A DNA stretch of 14,952 nt from Sulfidibacterium sp964456625 (GCA_964456625.1 CAYWBO010000068.1:1-14952); one strand, 5' to 3'; counted from the stretch's first letter, positions 1 through 7,681 are shown. Notes: a model not told the origin generated them from the letters alone. Translations and numbers: made by a program.

Positions 1-85
1 GTGTGCTTAAATGCACTTAAGTGACTTAATTTTTGGGGAAAAGCCAACTTCACAGACTTTATTAACTTAAGTCACTTTATGAACT
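1..85. repeat. Inverted repeats downstream of rubrerythrin
   Basis: AAGTGACTTAA (19-29) and TTAAGTCACTT (67-77) are perfect 11-bp inverted copies around a 37-nt loop. Nested inside and next to them are the palindromes CACTTAAGTG (14-23) and ACTTAAGT (65-72), and GTGC/GCAC flanks at 3-6 and 13-16. The pair begins just after the rbr stop and may end that transcript, but there is no clear T-run after it. The left edge of the window cuts off further context. Confidence 0.35.
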
Positions 86-661
86 CTAATAATCCACTTC
101 CTGTACCTCAAAGTAAGATTGCGGGTGCAGACAGGCCGGGCAGGTCTTCGGAGCTTTTTTGCCTTCATGCAGATAACCGCAGTTACGGCATTTCCATACC
201 ACCACGCCGTCTTTTTCAAACACCCTGCCTTCTTCCAGGTTTTTATAGAGTTTTGAATACCTCGCTTCATGGGCCTTTTCCACTTTTGCTATCATTTTGA
301 AAGCCACAGCCACTTCTTTAAAACCCTCTTCCTCGGCGATGCGGGCAAATTCAGGATACAGCTCTGTCCATTCTTCATGTTCCCCTTCAGCAGCAGCTTG
401 CAGGTTTTCGAGTGTGGTTCCGATAATTCCGGCCGGATAAGTGGCCGTGATCTCCACAGGGCCTCCTTCCAGGAATTTAAAGAACCGCTTGGCATGTTCT
501 TTCTCGTTCAGCGATGTTTCCGTAAACAGCCCTGCAATCTGCTCCAGGCCTTCTTTCTTGGCCTGACTGGCAAAATAATCGTAACGCATCCGTGCCTGGG
601 ATTCGCCGGCAAAAGCCTTCAAAAGATTTTGTTCTGTTCTGGTTCCTTTTATTGAATTCAT
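86..661 (-). CDS. rbr: Rubrerythrin (non-haem di-iron peroxidase)
   Basis: This cytoplasmic enzyme reduces hydrogen peroxide to water in anaerobes, using electrons from rubredoxin-type donors. The 191-residue product begins with a four-helix ferritin-like domain (about residues 1-145). It carries the full di-iron ligand set: E20, E53, H56, E94, E97, E128 and H131. A C-terminal rubredoxin-like domain follows, with the Fe(SCys)4 pairs C158/C161 (CRNC) and C174/C177 (CPAC). Length and numbering match classical rubrerythrin exactly. The frame is open upstream to 760, but that stretch lies inside the neighbouring hrb coding region and reads as non-homologous sequence, so the ATG at 659-661 is chosen. 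The gene follows hrb after 28 bp and is probably co-transcribed with it, which suggests the Hrb rubredoxin domain supplies its electrons (inference). All key residues are intact. Confidence 0.96.
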   Translation of the reverse strand: MNSIKGTRTEQNLLKAFAGESQARMRYDYFASQAKKEGLEQIAGLFTETSLNEKEHAKRFFKFLEGGPVEITATYPAGIIGTTLENLQAAAEGEHEEWTELYPEFARIAEEEGFKEVAVAFKMIAKVEKAHEARYSKLYKNLEEGRVFEKDGVVVWKCRNCGYLHEGKKAPKTCPACLHPQSYFEVQEVDY

Positions 662-689
662 ATTATTATTTTTTGGGTTAATGATTTTC

Positions 690-1442
690 TCAAATCGGCT
701 CGAAATCTTCTTTTCCGGCGCCGCAATCGGGACAGTACCAGTCGTCGGGCAGGTCCTCAAAAGCTGTCCCCGCCGGGATGCCCGAATCCGGGTCTCCTAC
801 TGCCGGATCGTAAATATGTCCGCAGACAATGCATTCCCACTTCTGCATCGACTTGCTCTTGACCTCTTCCACGGGGACCTCGGCCGGTTTTTCTTCCGGC
901 TGCGGTGTTGATTTTTCCTTGTCGGGAAGCAATGATTTGTCCACATAGGTAGGAGAGTTCTTGGGCGAAACGCCGTGCCGCACCTGACGGTAATAGGTAT
1001 ACGTCAGGGACTCCTTGTTTTCATCGAGATATTCGCCTGCCAGCACTTTCCCGATGAACAGGATGTGCGTGCCCACATCCACTTTCTGCTCTACCCGGCA
1101 TTCAAACCAGGCCACGCATTCTTCCGTCACCACGGGAACGCCGTTGTGCGTTTCGAAATACTTCGTCCCGTCAAACTTGTCGAAAGTCTGCCCGCTCTTA
1201 TATCCGAAGCGGTTGATGATGTCTTTGGAAGCATCCCGTTCCAGCACCGACAGGCTGAAATAACCGCTTTCCTCGATCATCGCCGCACTCAAATTGTCTT
1301 TGTTGCAGCTGATGGCGATCTGCTCCGGCGTCGCAGTCACCTGAAAAGCCGTGTTGGCCACATAACCGTTTTTTCTTCCTTTGCTGGCTGTGCCAACGAT
1401 ATATAATCCATATGATAAGGCATAAAATGCTTCGATGTTCAT
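690..1442 (-). CDS. hrb: High-molecular-weight rubredoxin: flavin reductase-rubredoxin fusion
   Basis: This 250-residue protein fuses two redox modules. Residues 1 to about 160 are an FMN-binding flavin reductase-like (split beta-barrel) domain. A Pro/Glu/Lys-rich linker runs from about 170 to 198. A complete rubredoxin domain follows (about 199-250), with iron ligands C204/C207 (ECIVCG) and C237/C240 (CPDCG). In Moorella the same architecture is Hrb, which takes electrons from NAD(P)H via FMN and passes them through rubredoxin to the flavodiiron protein FprA, for oxygen or NO reduction. No FprA gene is in this window. The next gene, 28 bp downstream, is rubrerythrin, so peroxide reduction is the more likely local use (inference). 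The ATG at 1440-1442 fits the family N-terminus. A promoter and a palindrome lie just upstream. Confidence 0.93.
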   Translation of the reverse strand: MNIEAFYALSYGLYIVGTASKGRKNGYVANTAFQVTATPEQIAISCNKDNLSAAMIEESGYFSLSVLERDASKDIINRFGYKSGQTFDKFDGTKYFETHNGVPVVTEECVAWFECRVEQKVDVGTHILFIGKVLAGEYLDENKESLTYTYYRQVRHGVSPKNSPTYVDKSLLPDKEKSTPQPEEKPAEVPVEEVKSKSMQKWECIVCGHIYDPAVGDPDSGIPAGTAFEDLPDDWYCPDCGAGKEDFEPI

Positions 1443-1464
1443 GATATTATTTTTTAGTGTGTTA

Positions 1465-1498
1465 CAAGTATACTAAATGATGGTATTTGGGTCACAAA
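1465..1498 (-). promoter_or_regulatory. Putative promoter of the hrb-rbr unit
   Basis: Read on the minus strand, TTTG (plus-strand 1495-1498) is followed after 22 bp by TATACTTG (1465-1472). This is one mismatch from the Bacteroidota -7 consensus TAnnTTTG. It would give a short leader of about 20 nt before the hrb ATG. The call rests on motif and position only. Confidence 0.4.
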
Positions 1499-1518
1499 AG
1501 TCCTTTCAAAGGCCTTTT
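1496..1518. promoter_or_regulatory. Imperfect 23-bp palindrome at the hrb promoter (candidate operator)
   Basis: The sequence is symmetric about C1507, with the pattern AAAAG-T-CCTTT-C-AAAGG-C-CTTTT. Ten of eleven base pairs match and the central gap is a single base, so it suits a dimeric DNA-binding protein better than an RNA hairpin. It overlaps the putative -33 element of hrb. It does not match a PerR box or an FNR site that I know. The regulator is unknown. Confidence 0.35.
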
Positions 1519-1599
1519 TCTCTCACAAAGATAAGGAATAAAGTCTCTTTTTGTGAAAAATTTAACCCCGTTTAACAATGAATTAAGAATGCCTGAGTT

Positions 1600-1650
1600 A
1601 CAAAATATAAATGCCTAAAGTAGTATCTCGTTTCAATACTACTTCAGGCA
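1600..1650 (-). terminator. Intrinsic terminator of the RND efflux operon
   Basis: The arms at 1612-1626 and 1636-1650 pair over about 15 bp with one mismatch, around a 9-nt loop. On the minus strand the hairpin is followed by a T-rich tract (1600-1611). It begins 22 bp after the stop codon of the pump gene and separates the efflux operon from hrb-rbr. Confidence 0.8.
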
Positions 1651-1671
1651 CTCTATGAACGCTATGAACTG

Positions 1672-4600
1672 CTAATCTTCGGTTTTTAAGAGTTCAGGAT
1701 TCTTTTTACGGTCGCGGATCTTAATGATCGTAACATAGAACAGCGGGATGAAGAAGATAGCCAGCAAGGTGGCTGTCAACATGCCGCCAAATACGGTATA
1801 ACCGATGTTGATACGGGCATTGGCACCGGCGCCGGTGGCGACCATCAACGGGATCACACCCAGGTCGAAGGCCAGTGAAGTCATCAGAATCGGCCGGATA
1901 CGCAGCTTGGCTGCCTCCACGGCAGCCTGCACCAGCGGCATCCCCGCCTCATATTTGATTTTACAGTATTCCACGATCAGGATGGCGTTCTTCGCCGCAA
2001 GGCCGATCAGCGTGATAATTCCGATTTGCGCATAGATACTGCTGGACAAACCACCGATGTGCAGCGACAGATAGGCTCCAAAGATCCCGATAGGAACCGC
2101 CAGCAGCACGGCAAACGGTACGGCAAAACTTTCGTAGAGTGCCGACAGGAACAGGAACACAAACAGGATCGCCAGCGCGAAAATAATGGTGCTGGTCTTT
2201 CCGCTTTCTATTTCCTGAAGAGATGTTCCCGAAAACGCATAGGTATATCCCTGAGGCAACACCTGCTGGGCCGTTTCTTCCAATGCCTTGATGGCATCAC
2301 CGGAGCTGTAACCCGGGGCTGCACTACCGCTTATGTCCACGTTCCGGTCCATGTTATAGTGCGTAATAACCGGTGCAGAAGTACTTTTTGTGATGGTTAC
2401 CAAAGCGCTCACGGGCACCATGTTCCCCTTGTTGTTGCGGACATAATATTGCGACAGGTCGGTGATGTTGGCACGATAGGTGGAATCCGCCTGGGCATAC
2501 ACACGGAAGGTCCGGTTGTACAATGTGAAATCGTTGACATAATACCCACCCAGAAAAGTCTGGATCGTATTGTCCAGATCAGAAAGCGAGACTCCCATTT
2601 TCTTGGCCTTGATGCGATCGATGGACACGCGGATATCCGGATAGTTAAAAGTGGCGGTCGAATAGGCCATTTGTATCTCGGGACGTTTTCTCAAAGCAGC
2701 CAGAAACTTGTGCTGAACTTTTTCCAGATCCTGAATACTTCCGGTACTTTGCATCAAGATAAAGGAAAAACCGTTGGTGGTTCCCAGACCCCGGATCGGG
2801 GGTGGGGAGATCACCATGAATTTCGCTCCTTTGATGTGCGAAGCGGCCCCCATCAGCTGCCCGATGATCGCTTGGACAGAACCGTTTTTTCCTTTCCGTT
2901 TGCTCCAGTCCGTTAATCCGATAAAGGCCGTCCCGAAATTGGACATGCTGGCCCTTTGCAGAATGCTGAAGCCGGGAGCCAGGAAATAATGATCTACATT
3001 TTTGTTCTTGTTGAGGATCTCGCCAAGCTGTTTCAGTACAGCTTCAGTCCTTTGTGTGGAAGCATCCGGTGGAAGCTGGGCCACAGCCATCAGCATCCCC
3101 TGGTCCTCATCAGGAAGAAATGACGTCGAGGTATATTTTGAAAATAGTCCGGTTCCAAGATAAATTACCCCCAATAAGATAAACATCAGCGGGGCATGTT
3201 TGATGGTCTTTTTGACACTTGCACCGTAATTTTCAACCGTCTTATCAAACCAGATGTTGAATTTATAGAAAAGATAATTCAAGCCCCGGCTGTGTTCAGT
3301 TACCGGATTTGGTTTCAGCATCAGGGAACAAAGTGCCGGTGTCAGTGTCAGGGCCACGAAAGCGGAAAGCAGCACGGAAATAGCAATGGTAAAGGCAAAC
3401 TGTTTATACAGCATTCCCGTGATCCCCGGCATAAAGGTAACAGGAATAAATACGGCTGTAAGTATCAACGCAATGGCAATTACAGGTCCGCCCACTTCAC
3501 TCATGGCGCGAAAGGCAGCTTCCTTGGCCGAAAGGCCATACCTGTCGATGTTGTGCTGCACGGCTTCCACCACCACAATAGCATCGTCCACCACAATGCC
3601 GATGGCCAACACCATCGCGAAAAGCGTCAGGGTGTTTATCGTAAAACCTATGAGGGTAAAGATGGCAAAGGTTCCGATGATGGATACCGGCACTGCCAGC
3701 ATGGTGATCAACGTAGGACGCCAGGTTTGCAGGAAGAAAAATACCACGAACACTACCAGCAGGAGCACCTCAAAAAGCGTTTTTACAACCTCGTCTATGG
3801 ACGATTTAACAAAACGTGTGCTGTTCATTGCCGTAGTCCAGGCAACATCCTGGGGAAAATTCTTGGACAGTTGGTTCATTTTTGCCTGTACCAGGTCCGC
3901 TGTTTCCAGCGCGTTGCCTCCCGGGGTTTGGTAGACTGCCAATCCGGTACCTACCTTCCCGTCAACTTTGTGAGTTCCGCTGTAACTGGAAGAACCCAGT
4001 TCCACCCGGGCAATATCTTTCAGCCGGACGATAGCTCCGGTTGTCGGGTTGGTACCGACAATAATATTTCCGAACTCCTGCGCCGTTACCAGTCGCCCCT
4101 TAACCTGCACGCTAACCTGGAAAGTCTGTCCCTTCGGGGCAGGAGATGCCCCTACGGAACCTGCAGGGATCAGTGTGTTCTGCTCTCTGACGGCATTGAT
4201 GACATCGCCGGTGGTCAGATGCAGGTTGGCCATTTTTTGCGGGTCAAGCCAGACACGCATGGCAAAACTATTACCAAAAACGTGCACATCACCTACACCG
4301 GGCACCCGTGACAATTCATTTTGCACATACATGGCAGCATAATTGCTCAGAAATTTATCGTCGTGCGTACCATGAGGAGAATAGAGCGCCACAATCTCCA
4401 GCATGCTGGTAGAAGCTTTCTTCACGGAAAGTCCGGTTTGCTTGATTTCAGCAGGCAAAACAGGTGTGGCCAGGTTGACACGGTTCTGGACCTCCATGGC
4501 GTCGACATTCACGTCCGATCCCAGCTTGAAAGTAACGTTCAAAGAAAAGCTACCGTTATTGGCGCTTGTAGAGTTCATATACAGCATGTCTGTCGCACCG

Positions 4601-4812
4601 TTCACCGAGTTTTCCACCGGTGTTGCCACGGCCTTTTCAACATCTGAGGCGCTGGCACCCATGTACCCACCCGAAACACTGACCACGGGCGGGGTGACCT
4701 CCGGAAGCTGAGCAACAGGCAGTATGAAGATAGAAATGACACCCATGATGATGATGAACAGCGAGATGACTATCGCCGTAATGGGTCTGTTTATAAATAC
4801 TTTTGAAAACAT
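1672..4812 (-). CDS. RND efflux pump, inner-membrane HAE1-type transporter (AcrB-like)
   Basis: This is the proton-driven inner-membrane component of a tripartite efflux pump, 1046 residues long, which is normal for AcrB/MexB-type hydrophobe/amphiphile transporters. It opens with the typical N-terminus FINRPITAIVISL (TM1) and the first porter domain. The TM4 signature GIVVDDAIVVVEAV places the proton-relay aspartates at D409/D410, equivalent to AcrB D407/D408. The second half repeats the porter domain and TM block and ends in a short charged tail. It is preceded by its membrane-fusion partner with a 34-bp gap and ends just before a strong terminator. The ATG at 4810-4812 is the family start. 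Substrates cannot be told from sequence; family members export drugs, bile salts, dyes or lipids. Confidence 0.96.
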   Translation of the reverse strand: MFSKVFINRPITAIVISLFIIIMGVISIFILPVAQLPEVTPPVVSVSGGYMGASASDVEKAVATPVENSVNGATDMLYMNSTSANNGSFSLNVTFKLGSDVNVDAMEVQNRVNLATPVLPAEIKQTGLSVKKASTSMLEIVALYSPHGTHDDKFLSNYAAMYVQNELSRVPGVGDVHVFGNSFAMRVWLDPQKMANLHLTTGDVINAVREQNTLIPAGSVGASPAPKGQTFQVSVQVKGRLVTAQEFGNIIVGTNPTTGAIVRLKDIARVELGSSSYSGTHKVDGKVGTGLAVYQTPGGNALETADLVQAKMNQLSKNFPQDVAWTTAMNSTRFVKSSIDEVVKTLFEVLLLVVFVVFFFLQTWRPTLITMLAVPVSIIGTFAIFTLIGFTINTLTLFAMVLAIGIVVDDAIVVVEAVQHNIDRYGLSAKEAAFRAMSEVGGPVIAIALILTAVFIPVTFMPGITGMLYKQFAFTIAISVLLSAFVALTLTPALCSLMLKPNPVTEHSRGLNYLFYKFNIWFDKTVENYGASVKKTIKHAPLMFILLGVIYLGTGLFSKYTSTSFLPDEDQGMLMAVAQLPPDASTQRTEAVLKQLGEILNKNKNVDHYFLAPGFSILQRASMSNFGTAFIGLTDWSKRKGKNGSVQAIIGQLMGAASHIKGAKFMVISPPPIRGLGTTNGFSFILMQSTGSIQDLEKVQHKFLAALRKRPEIQMAYSTATFNYPDIRVSIDRIKAKKMGVSLSDLDNTIQTFLGGYYVNDFTLYNRTFRVYAQADSTYRANITDLSQYYVRNNKGNMVPVSALVTITKSTSAPVITHYNMDRNVDISGSAAPGYSSGDAIKALEETAQQVLPQGYTYAFSGTSLQEIESGKTSTIIFALAILFVFLFLSALYESFAVPFAVLLAVPIGIFGAYLSLHIGGLSSSIYAQIGIITLIGLAAKNAILIVEYCKIKYEAGMPLVQAAVEAAKLRIRPILMTSLAFDLGVIPLMVATGAGANARINIGYTVFGGMLTATLLAIFFIPLFYVTIIKIRDRKKNPELLKTED

Positions 4813-4846
4813 TTGATCCGGTTTTTATCTGTGTAAATCGCTTTAA

Positions 4847-5989
4847 TCAGGATGGGTTTTGCATAGGAACTGTTTTGACTTTCTCCCCAGGTCTTACGGA
4901 TTCAATTCCCTCCACAATAACTTTTTCTCCGGGCTGTAATCCGCTTTTTATGACCTGCATATTTCCTGATACAGGGCCTAATTCCACTTTCTTCTGCATG
5001 ACAATTCCCTGATCATTGACGGTGTACACATAATATTCGTTCAACAATTGCTGCAGGGCCACCTGTGGAATAACCATCACCTTAGTGGCCGTGTGTTGTG
5101 TGGAACGGACGACACAGTTCATGCCCGATTTCAGCAGGTTGTCGGGATTGGGAAATTTCAACCGCACCATCAATGTGCCGGTGGTGGGGTCTACCTGGTT
5201 ATCCACAGAGTACAGCTCTCCTTTGTGAGGATACAACGCACCGTCAGGAAGCACCAGGCGGTAGTGCGAAAGTTTTTCACGAATGCTCTTATCCGATGAT
5301 CCCAGCTTCACGTAGTTGTTTTCCGTGATGAAGAAATCGGCATTCATATTGCTGTTATCCACGATGGTCACCAACGGCGTCTGATAGGCCAGCACCACAT
5401 CACCGAGGCGGACTTTTGAAACATCAACAGAACCTGAAAAAGGAGCCCTGACGGTAGCATGATTTAGATTGGTCCGGGCACTTTCCAGATTGGCTTTTGC
5501 AGCCACAACATTGGCTTTTGCTACATTCACCTGGGCCATGGAATGATCCAGTTGGATCTTATCCACGGCATTGTGAGCCCACAAATTCTTATAACGACGG
5601 GCATCGGTGGTGTCGGTGGCCCAGTTTGTTTCGGCAATATTCAGTTGTGCAGCAGCCTGGTCGTAAGCAGCCTGATATAAACTTTTGTTAATCGTATAAA
5701 GTGGCTGGCCCTTCGTTACCGTTCCGCCTTCCTTAAAAAGAATATCTTCCACCCTGCCGTTTACCTCGGATTTCATTGTAATTTGCCGGTTGGCGACAAG
5801 CGTAGCAGAGTATTCTTCCTGTATCGGGGCAATTTTGTTTTCAGCAGAAGTTACCACCACGGTTGGCATCCTGCCCTGCATATTTTTTTTCTTGTTTGTC
5901 CCGCAGGATACCAGCAGAAATGAAAGAATGATCACAGAGGTTAATATAACTTGTATTCTTGATTGAATCTTTTTCATGAGTGATTCCAT
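4847..5989 (-). CDS. RND efflux periplasmic adaptor (membrane-fusion lipoprotein, AcrA/MexA-like)
   Basis: This adaptor links the inner-membrane pump to the outer-membrane channel. A lipoprotein signal (VILTSVIILSFLLVSCG) ends at a lipobox cysteine, C29 when counted from the chosen start. It is followed by a barrel-sandwich (lipoyl-like) hybrid domain containing SEVNGRVEDILFKEGGTVTKGQPLY, an Ala/Asn-rich alpha-hairpin, the second half of the lipoyl domain (TVRAPFSGSVDVSKVRLGD), then beta-barrel and membrane-proximal domains ending near VEGIESVRPGEKV. Starts are possible at TTG 6004, ATG 5989 and ATG 5977. The last gives the cleanest signal peptide (MKKIQSR...), and the TTG would overlap the upstream stop. 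ATG 5989 is used here and 5977 is equally credible. The gene lies 11 bp after the TolC-like gene, as a translationally close second gene. Confidence 0.93.
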   Translation of the reverse strand: MESLMKKIQSRIQVILTSVIILSFLLVSCGTNKKKNMQGRMPTVVVTSAENKIAPIQEEYSATLVANRQITMKSEVNGRVEDILFKEGGTVTKGQPLYTINKSLYQAAYDQAAAQLNIAETNWATDTTDARRYKNLWAHNAVDKIQLDHSMAQVNVAKANVVAAKANLESARTNLNHATVRAPFSGSVDVSKVRLGDVVLAYQTPLVTIVDNSNMNADFFITENNYVKLGSSDKSIREKLSHYRLVLPDGALYPHKGELYSVDNQVDPTTGTLMVRLKFPNPDNLLKSGMNCVVRSTQHTATKVMVIPQVALQQLLNEYYVYTVNDQGIVMQKKVELGPVSGNMQVIKSGLQPGEKVIVEGIESVRPGEKVKTVPMQNPS

Positions 5990-6000
5990 TAAATTGTTTT

Positions 6001-7356
6001 TCAATATTTAATTTTTCCCAGACTCCTGTCTAAATCAACTTTGTCGACCAATGCCTGATACAATGCGTTGATGTAATTATCCTGGGCCTGAAGCAGCGTT
6101 GTTTCTGCATTCAACACTTCGATGAGCGGCTGCACGCCGTTGTCATACTGATATTTCAGATTATCGTAATTGAGCTTTGCAAGCGTTGTGTTTTCCTTTT
6201 GGGTTTTCAGGTTTTCCATATCCGACAGATACTGCCTGTAATAATTTCCATACTCCAGCCTAATGTTGTTTTTCAGGTCGTTCATATTGTTTTTGGAGAT
6301 CTCCATGTTCATCTTGGCCGCCTGGTATTGAAAATGCTTGGTAAACCCTGAAAATACCGGGATCGTCAGCTGGAGCCCGATGTAAGACGTTGGATACAGT
6401 TTATCGGCAAACAACGTATTAAATGTCTGGCCGTTGTACGGAGCTGTCAGGCTGTAAAAAGCCGATAAGGTCGGGAAGTAGCTGCGGATCGCGGTGTTCT
6501 TTATCAGCTTGCTGGCTTTCACCACCGTATTGGCTTGTTGGTATTCGACCCTGTTTTTGTAAAACGCCGTATCCTGTTCGGGTAAGACGGCAGAAAGCAT
6601 GGAATCGCTGATGGCACCCTTGACGGCCAGCGAATCTTCCACCGGCATCCCCATACCATACTTTAGCGTCTGCATCAATGTTTTGAGGTTCCTCATGGCG
6701 TTGTTTCTGGCCGTAATGTCATTGTTCACCAGCACCTGGATCCTGTCCACATCCACTTTCTGTGCCAGGCCGTTTTTAAACTGCTGCCGGGTATCCGACA
6801 ACGACTTGGTGTCACGCACAATATTGGCATTCAGCAGCTGCAGCTGCTCACGGAATACCAGCACGCCGTAGTAGGCTTTCATGACATTCGACACCAGCGT
6901 GATTTTGGACAGCCGGGTGTTCTCTTTGGCCATGTTTTCATCCAGCCGGGCTGCCGTTGTGGCACCCAGTACCGTGGGATCAAACAACGTCTGATTGATA
7001 TTCAGATAACCCTGAAACTGCTGCGGGACCCCGAACAAAACCGGATTTCCTCCAATATAGGAAACCTGTCTTTTGATGGTGTATTGATATTTGGCTCCGG
7101 CAGTAACCTGCGGCAGCAACTTACTGTAAGCTTCCCGTACGTTTTCACGGCTGATATTTTCAGAAATCTGCTGGTTCTTCACCTTGACCTGGTTTTGCAA
7201 AGCATATTGAATACAATCGTTGAGATTGAACTGATGCAATGACTGATTCCCCTGGGCCCACGAACTTCCCGTTAACCCGGTCACCAAAAAAGAACAGAGC
7301 AGCAAAACACTGAAAAATTTATTCTGTTTTGAATTTTTTGATCGCATTGAATTCAT
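6001..7356 (-). CDS. TolC-family outer-membrane efflux channel
   Basis: This is the outer-membrane factor of the same tripartite pump. From the chosen ATG the product has 451 residues. A Sec signal peptide (FFSVLLLCSFLVTGLTGSSWAQ) is followed by two OEP repeats rich in long coiled coils. They include the usual opening LNDCIQYALQNQ and a late segment LKYQYDNGVQPLIEVLNAETTLLQAQDNYINALY that is typical of the family's second repeat. The frame is open to a GTG at 7384-7386, but that position coincides with the putative -7 box. The ATG at 7354-7356 has an AGGA about 10 bases upstream and gives a normal signal peptide, so it is preferred. The gene is first in the operon and controlled from the promoter and operators at 7388-7449. 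Confidence 0.93.
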   Translation of the reverse strand: MNSMRSKNSKQNKFFSVLLLCSFLVTGLTGSSWAQGNQSLHQFNLNDCIQYALQNQVKVKNQQISENISRENVREAYSKLLPQVTAGAKYQYTIKRQVSYIGGNPVLFGVPQQFQGYLNINQTLFDPTVLGATTAARLDENMAKENTRLSKITLVSNVMKAYYGVLVFREQLQLLNANIVRDTKSLSDTRQQFKNGLAQKVDVDRIQVLVNNDITARNNAMRNLKTLMQTLKYGMGMPVEDSLAVKGAISDSMLSAVLPEQDTAFYKNRVEYQQANTVVKASKLIKNTAIRSYFPTLSAFYSLTAPYNGQTFNTLFADKLYPTSYIGLQLTIPVFSGFTKHFQYQAAKMNMEISKNNMNDLKNNIRLEYGNYYRQYLSDMENLKTQKENTTLAKLNYDNLKYQYDNGVQPLIEVLNAETTLLQAQDNYINALYQALVDKVDLDRSLGKIKY

Positions 7357-7387
7357 TTTATTTTTTCCTACGAGCGGTTTTCCCACT

Positions 7388-7420
7388 CAAAATAGTTTAC
7401 CACACAACTAAAGCGCAAAA
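7388..7420 (-). promoter_or_regulatory. Putative promoter of the RND efflux operon
   Basis: On the minus strand, TTTTG (plus-strand 7416-7420) is followed after 21 bp by TATTTTG (7388-7394), close to the Bacteroidota TTTG...TAnnTTTG pattern. The expected start of transcription is near 7381, about 25 nt before the TolC ATG. One operator copy lies between the two elements. Confidence 0.5.
7393..7410. promoter_or_regulatory. Operator copy 1 within the efflux promoter
   Basis: The 18-bp element TAGTTTACCACACAACTA has inverted ends (TAGTT...AACTA). It lies between the -33 and -7 elements of the efflux promoter, where a bound protein would block RNA polymerase. It differs by one base from the copy at 7432-7449. 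The size and form fit a MarR- or TetR-family repressor site (inference). Confidence 0.55.
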
Positions 7421-7431
7421 TAAACGAAATT

Positions 7432-7449
7432 TAGTTTACTACACAACTA
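7432..7449. promoter_or_regulatory. Operator copy 2 upstream of the efflux promoter
   Basis: The element TAGTTTACTACACAACTA is 17/18 identical to copy 1 and in the same orientation, with centres 39 bp apart (close to, but not exactly, four helical turns). It lies just upstream of the -33 element and would allow cooperative binding or a second dimer. Confidence 0.55.
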
Positions 7450-7680
7450 TCGTGGTTAAGAAATTTATATCATTTTAACATTCATTAAATTTCCAAATCA
7501 TTTGCTGTCACTGGCTTTGCCTGTCTCCGGATGAGACCATAATATACGCCTTCCCGACAGGAAACATACCGACAGCATGTTTTAACCTCCGATTCCGAAA
7601 CCATTCCGTAGAATATGAATGTCCGGATGCCCCCTGGCTTCAGGTTACCTGATGTTCAACAAAGAACCCCTGGCAACTCT
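7450..7680. other. Gene-poor block with short repeats and a palindrome
   Basis: This stretch separates the efflux control region from the NiCoT terminator. It holds direct repeats of CCCCTGGC (7631-7638, 7667-7674), CCGACAG (7554-7560, 7569-7575) and CCGGATG (7527-7533, 7623-7629), and a 13-bp odd-centred palindrome TCAGGTTACCTGA (7640-7652). It also holds a short minus-strand ORF, listed separately. I recognise no established RNA family. A dispersed intergenic repeat, a structured RNA or a gene remnant are all possible. Confidence 0.3.
7485..7604 (-). CDS. Possible 39-residue Cys-rich small ORF, or part of an intergenic repeat
   Basis: On the minus strand an ATG at 7602-7604 opens a 39-codon frame ending in TAA at 7485-7487. 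The frame is also open about 17 codons further upstream. The product starts MVSESEVKTCCRYVSC, continues through a Tyr- and Arg-rich middle (REGVYYGLIRRQ) and has no signal peptide or membrane segment. The motif is CC-x4-C. There is no clear ribosome binding site, and the region shows short internal repeats. It may therefore be a translated-looking piece of a repeat rather than a gene. No function is proposed. Confidence 0.2.
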   Translation of the reverse strand: MVSESEVKTCCRYVSCREGVYYGLIRRQAKPVTANDLEI

Positions 7681-7681
7681 T

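Noticed and set aside
662..760. N-terminal extension of rubrerythrin to position 760
   Set aside because: It overlaps the rubredoxin end of hrb in another frame and does not resemble rubrerythrin; starting at 661 gives the canonical 191 residues.
2026..2916. Plus-strand open frame of 296 codons opposite the RND pump gene
   Set aside because: Antisense to the pump gene, with no recognisable domain and unusual composition.
3196..4311. Long plus-strand open frame of 371 codons opposite the RND pump gene
   Set aside because: It is antisense to a well-conserved gene, has a low-complexity His/Lys/Gly-rich translation and no family resemblance.
7357..7386. GTG start of the TolC-like protein at 7386
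   Set aside because: It would begin at or upstream of the predicted transcription start and puts ten odd residues ahead of a normal signal peptide.
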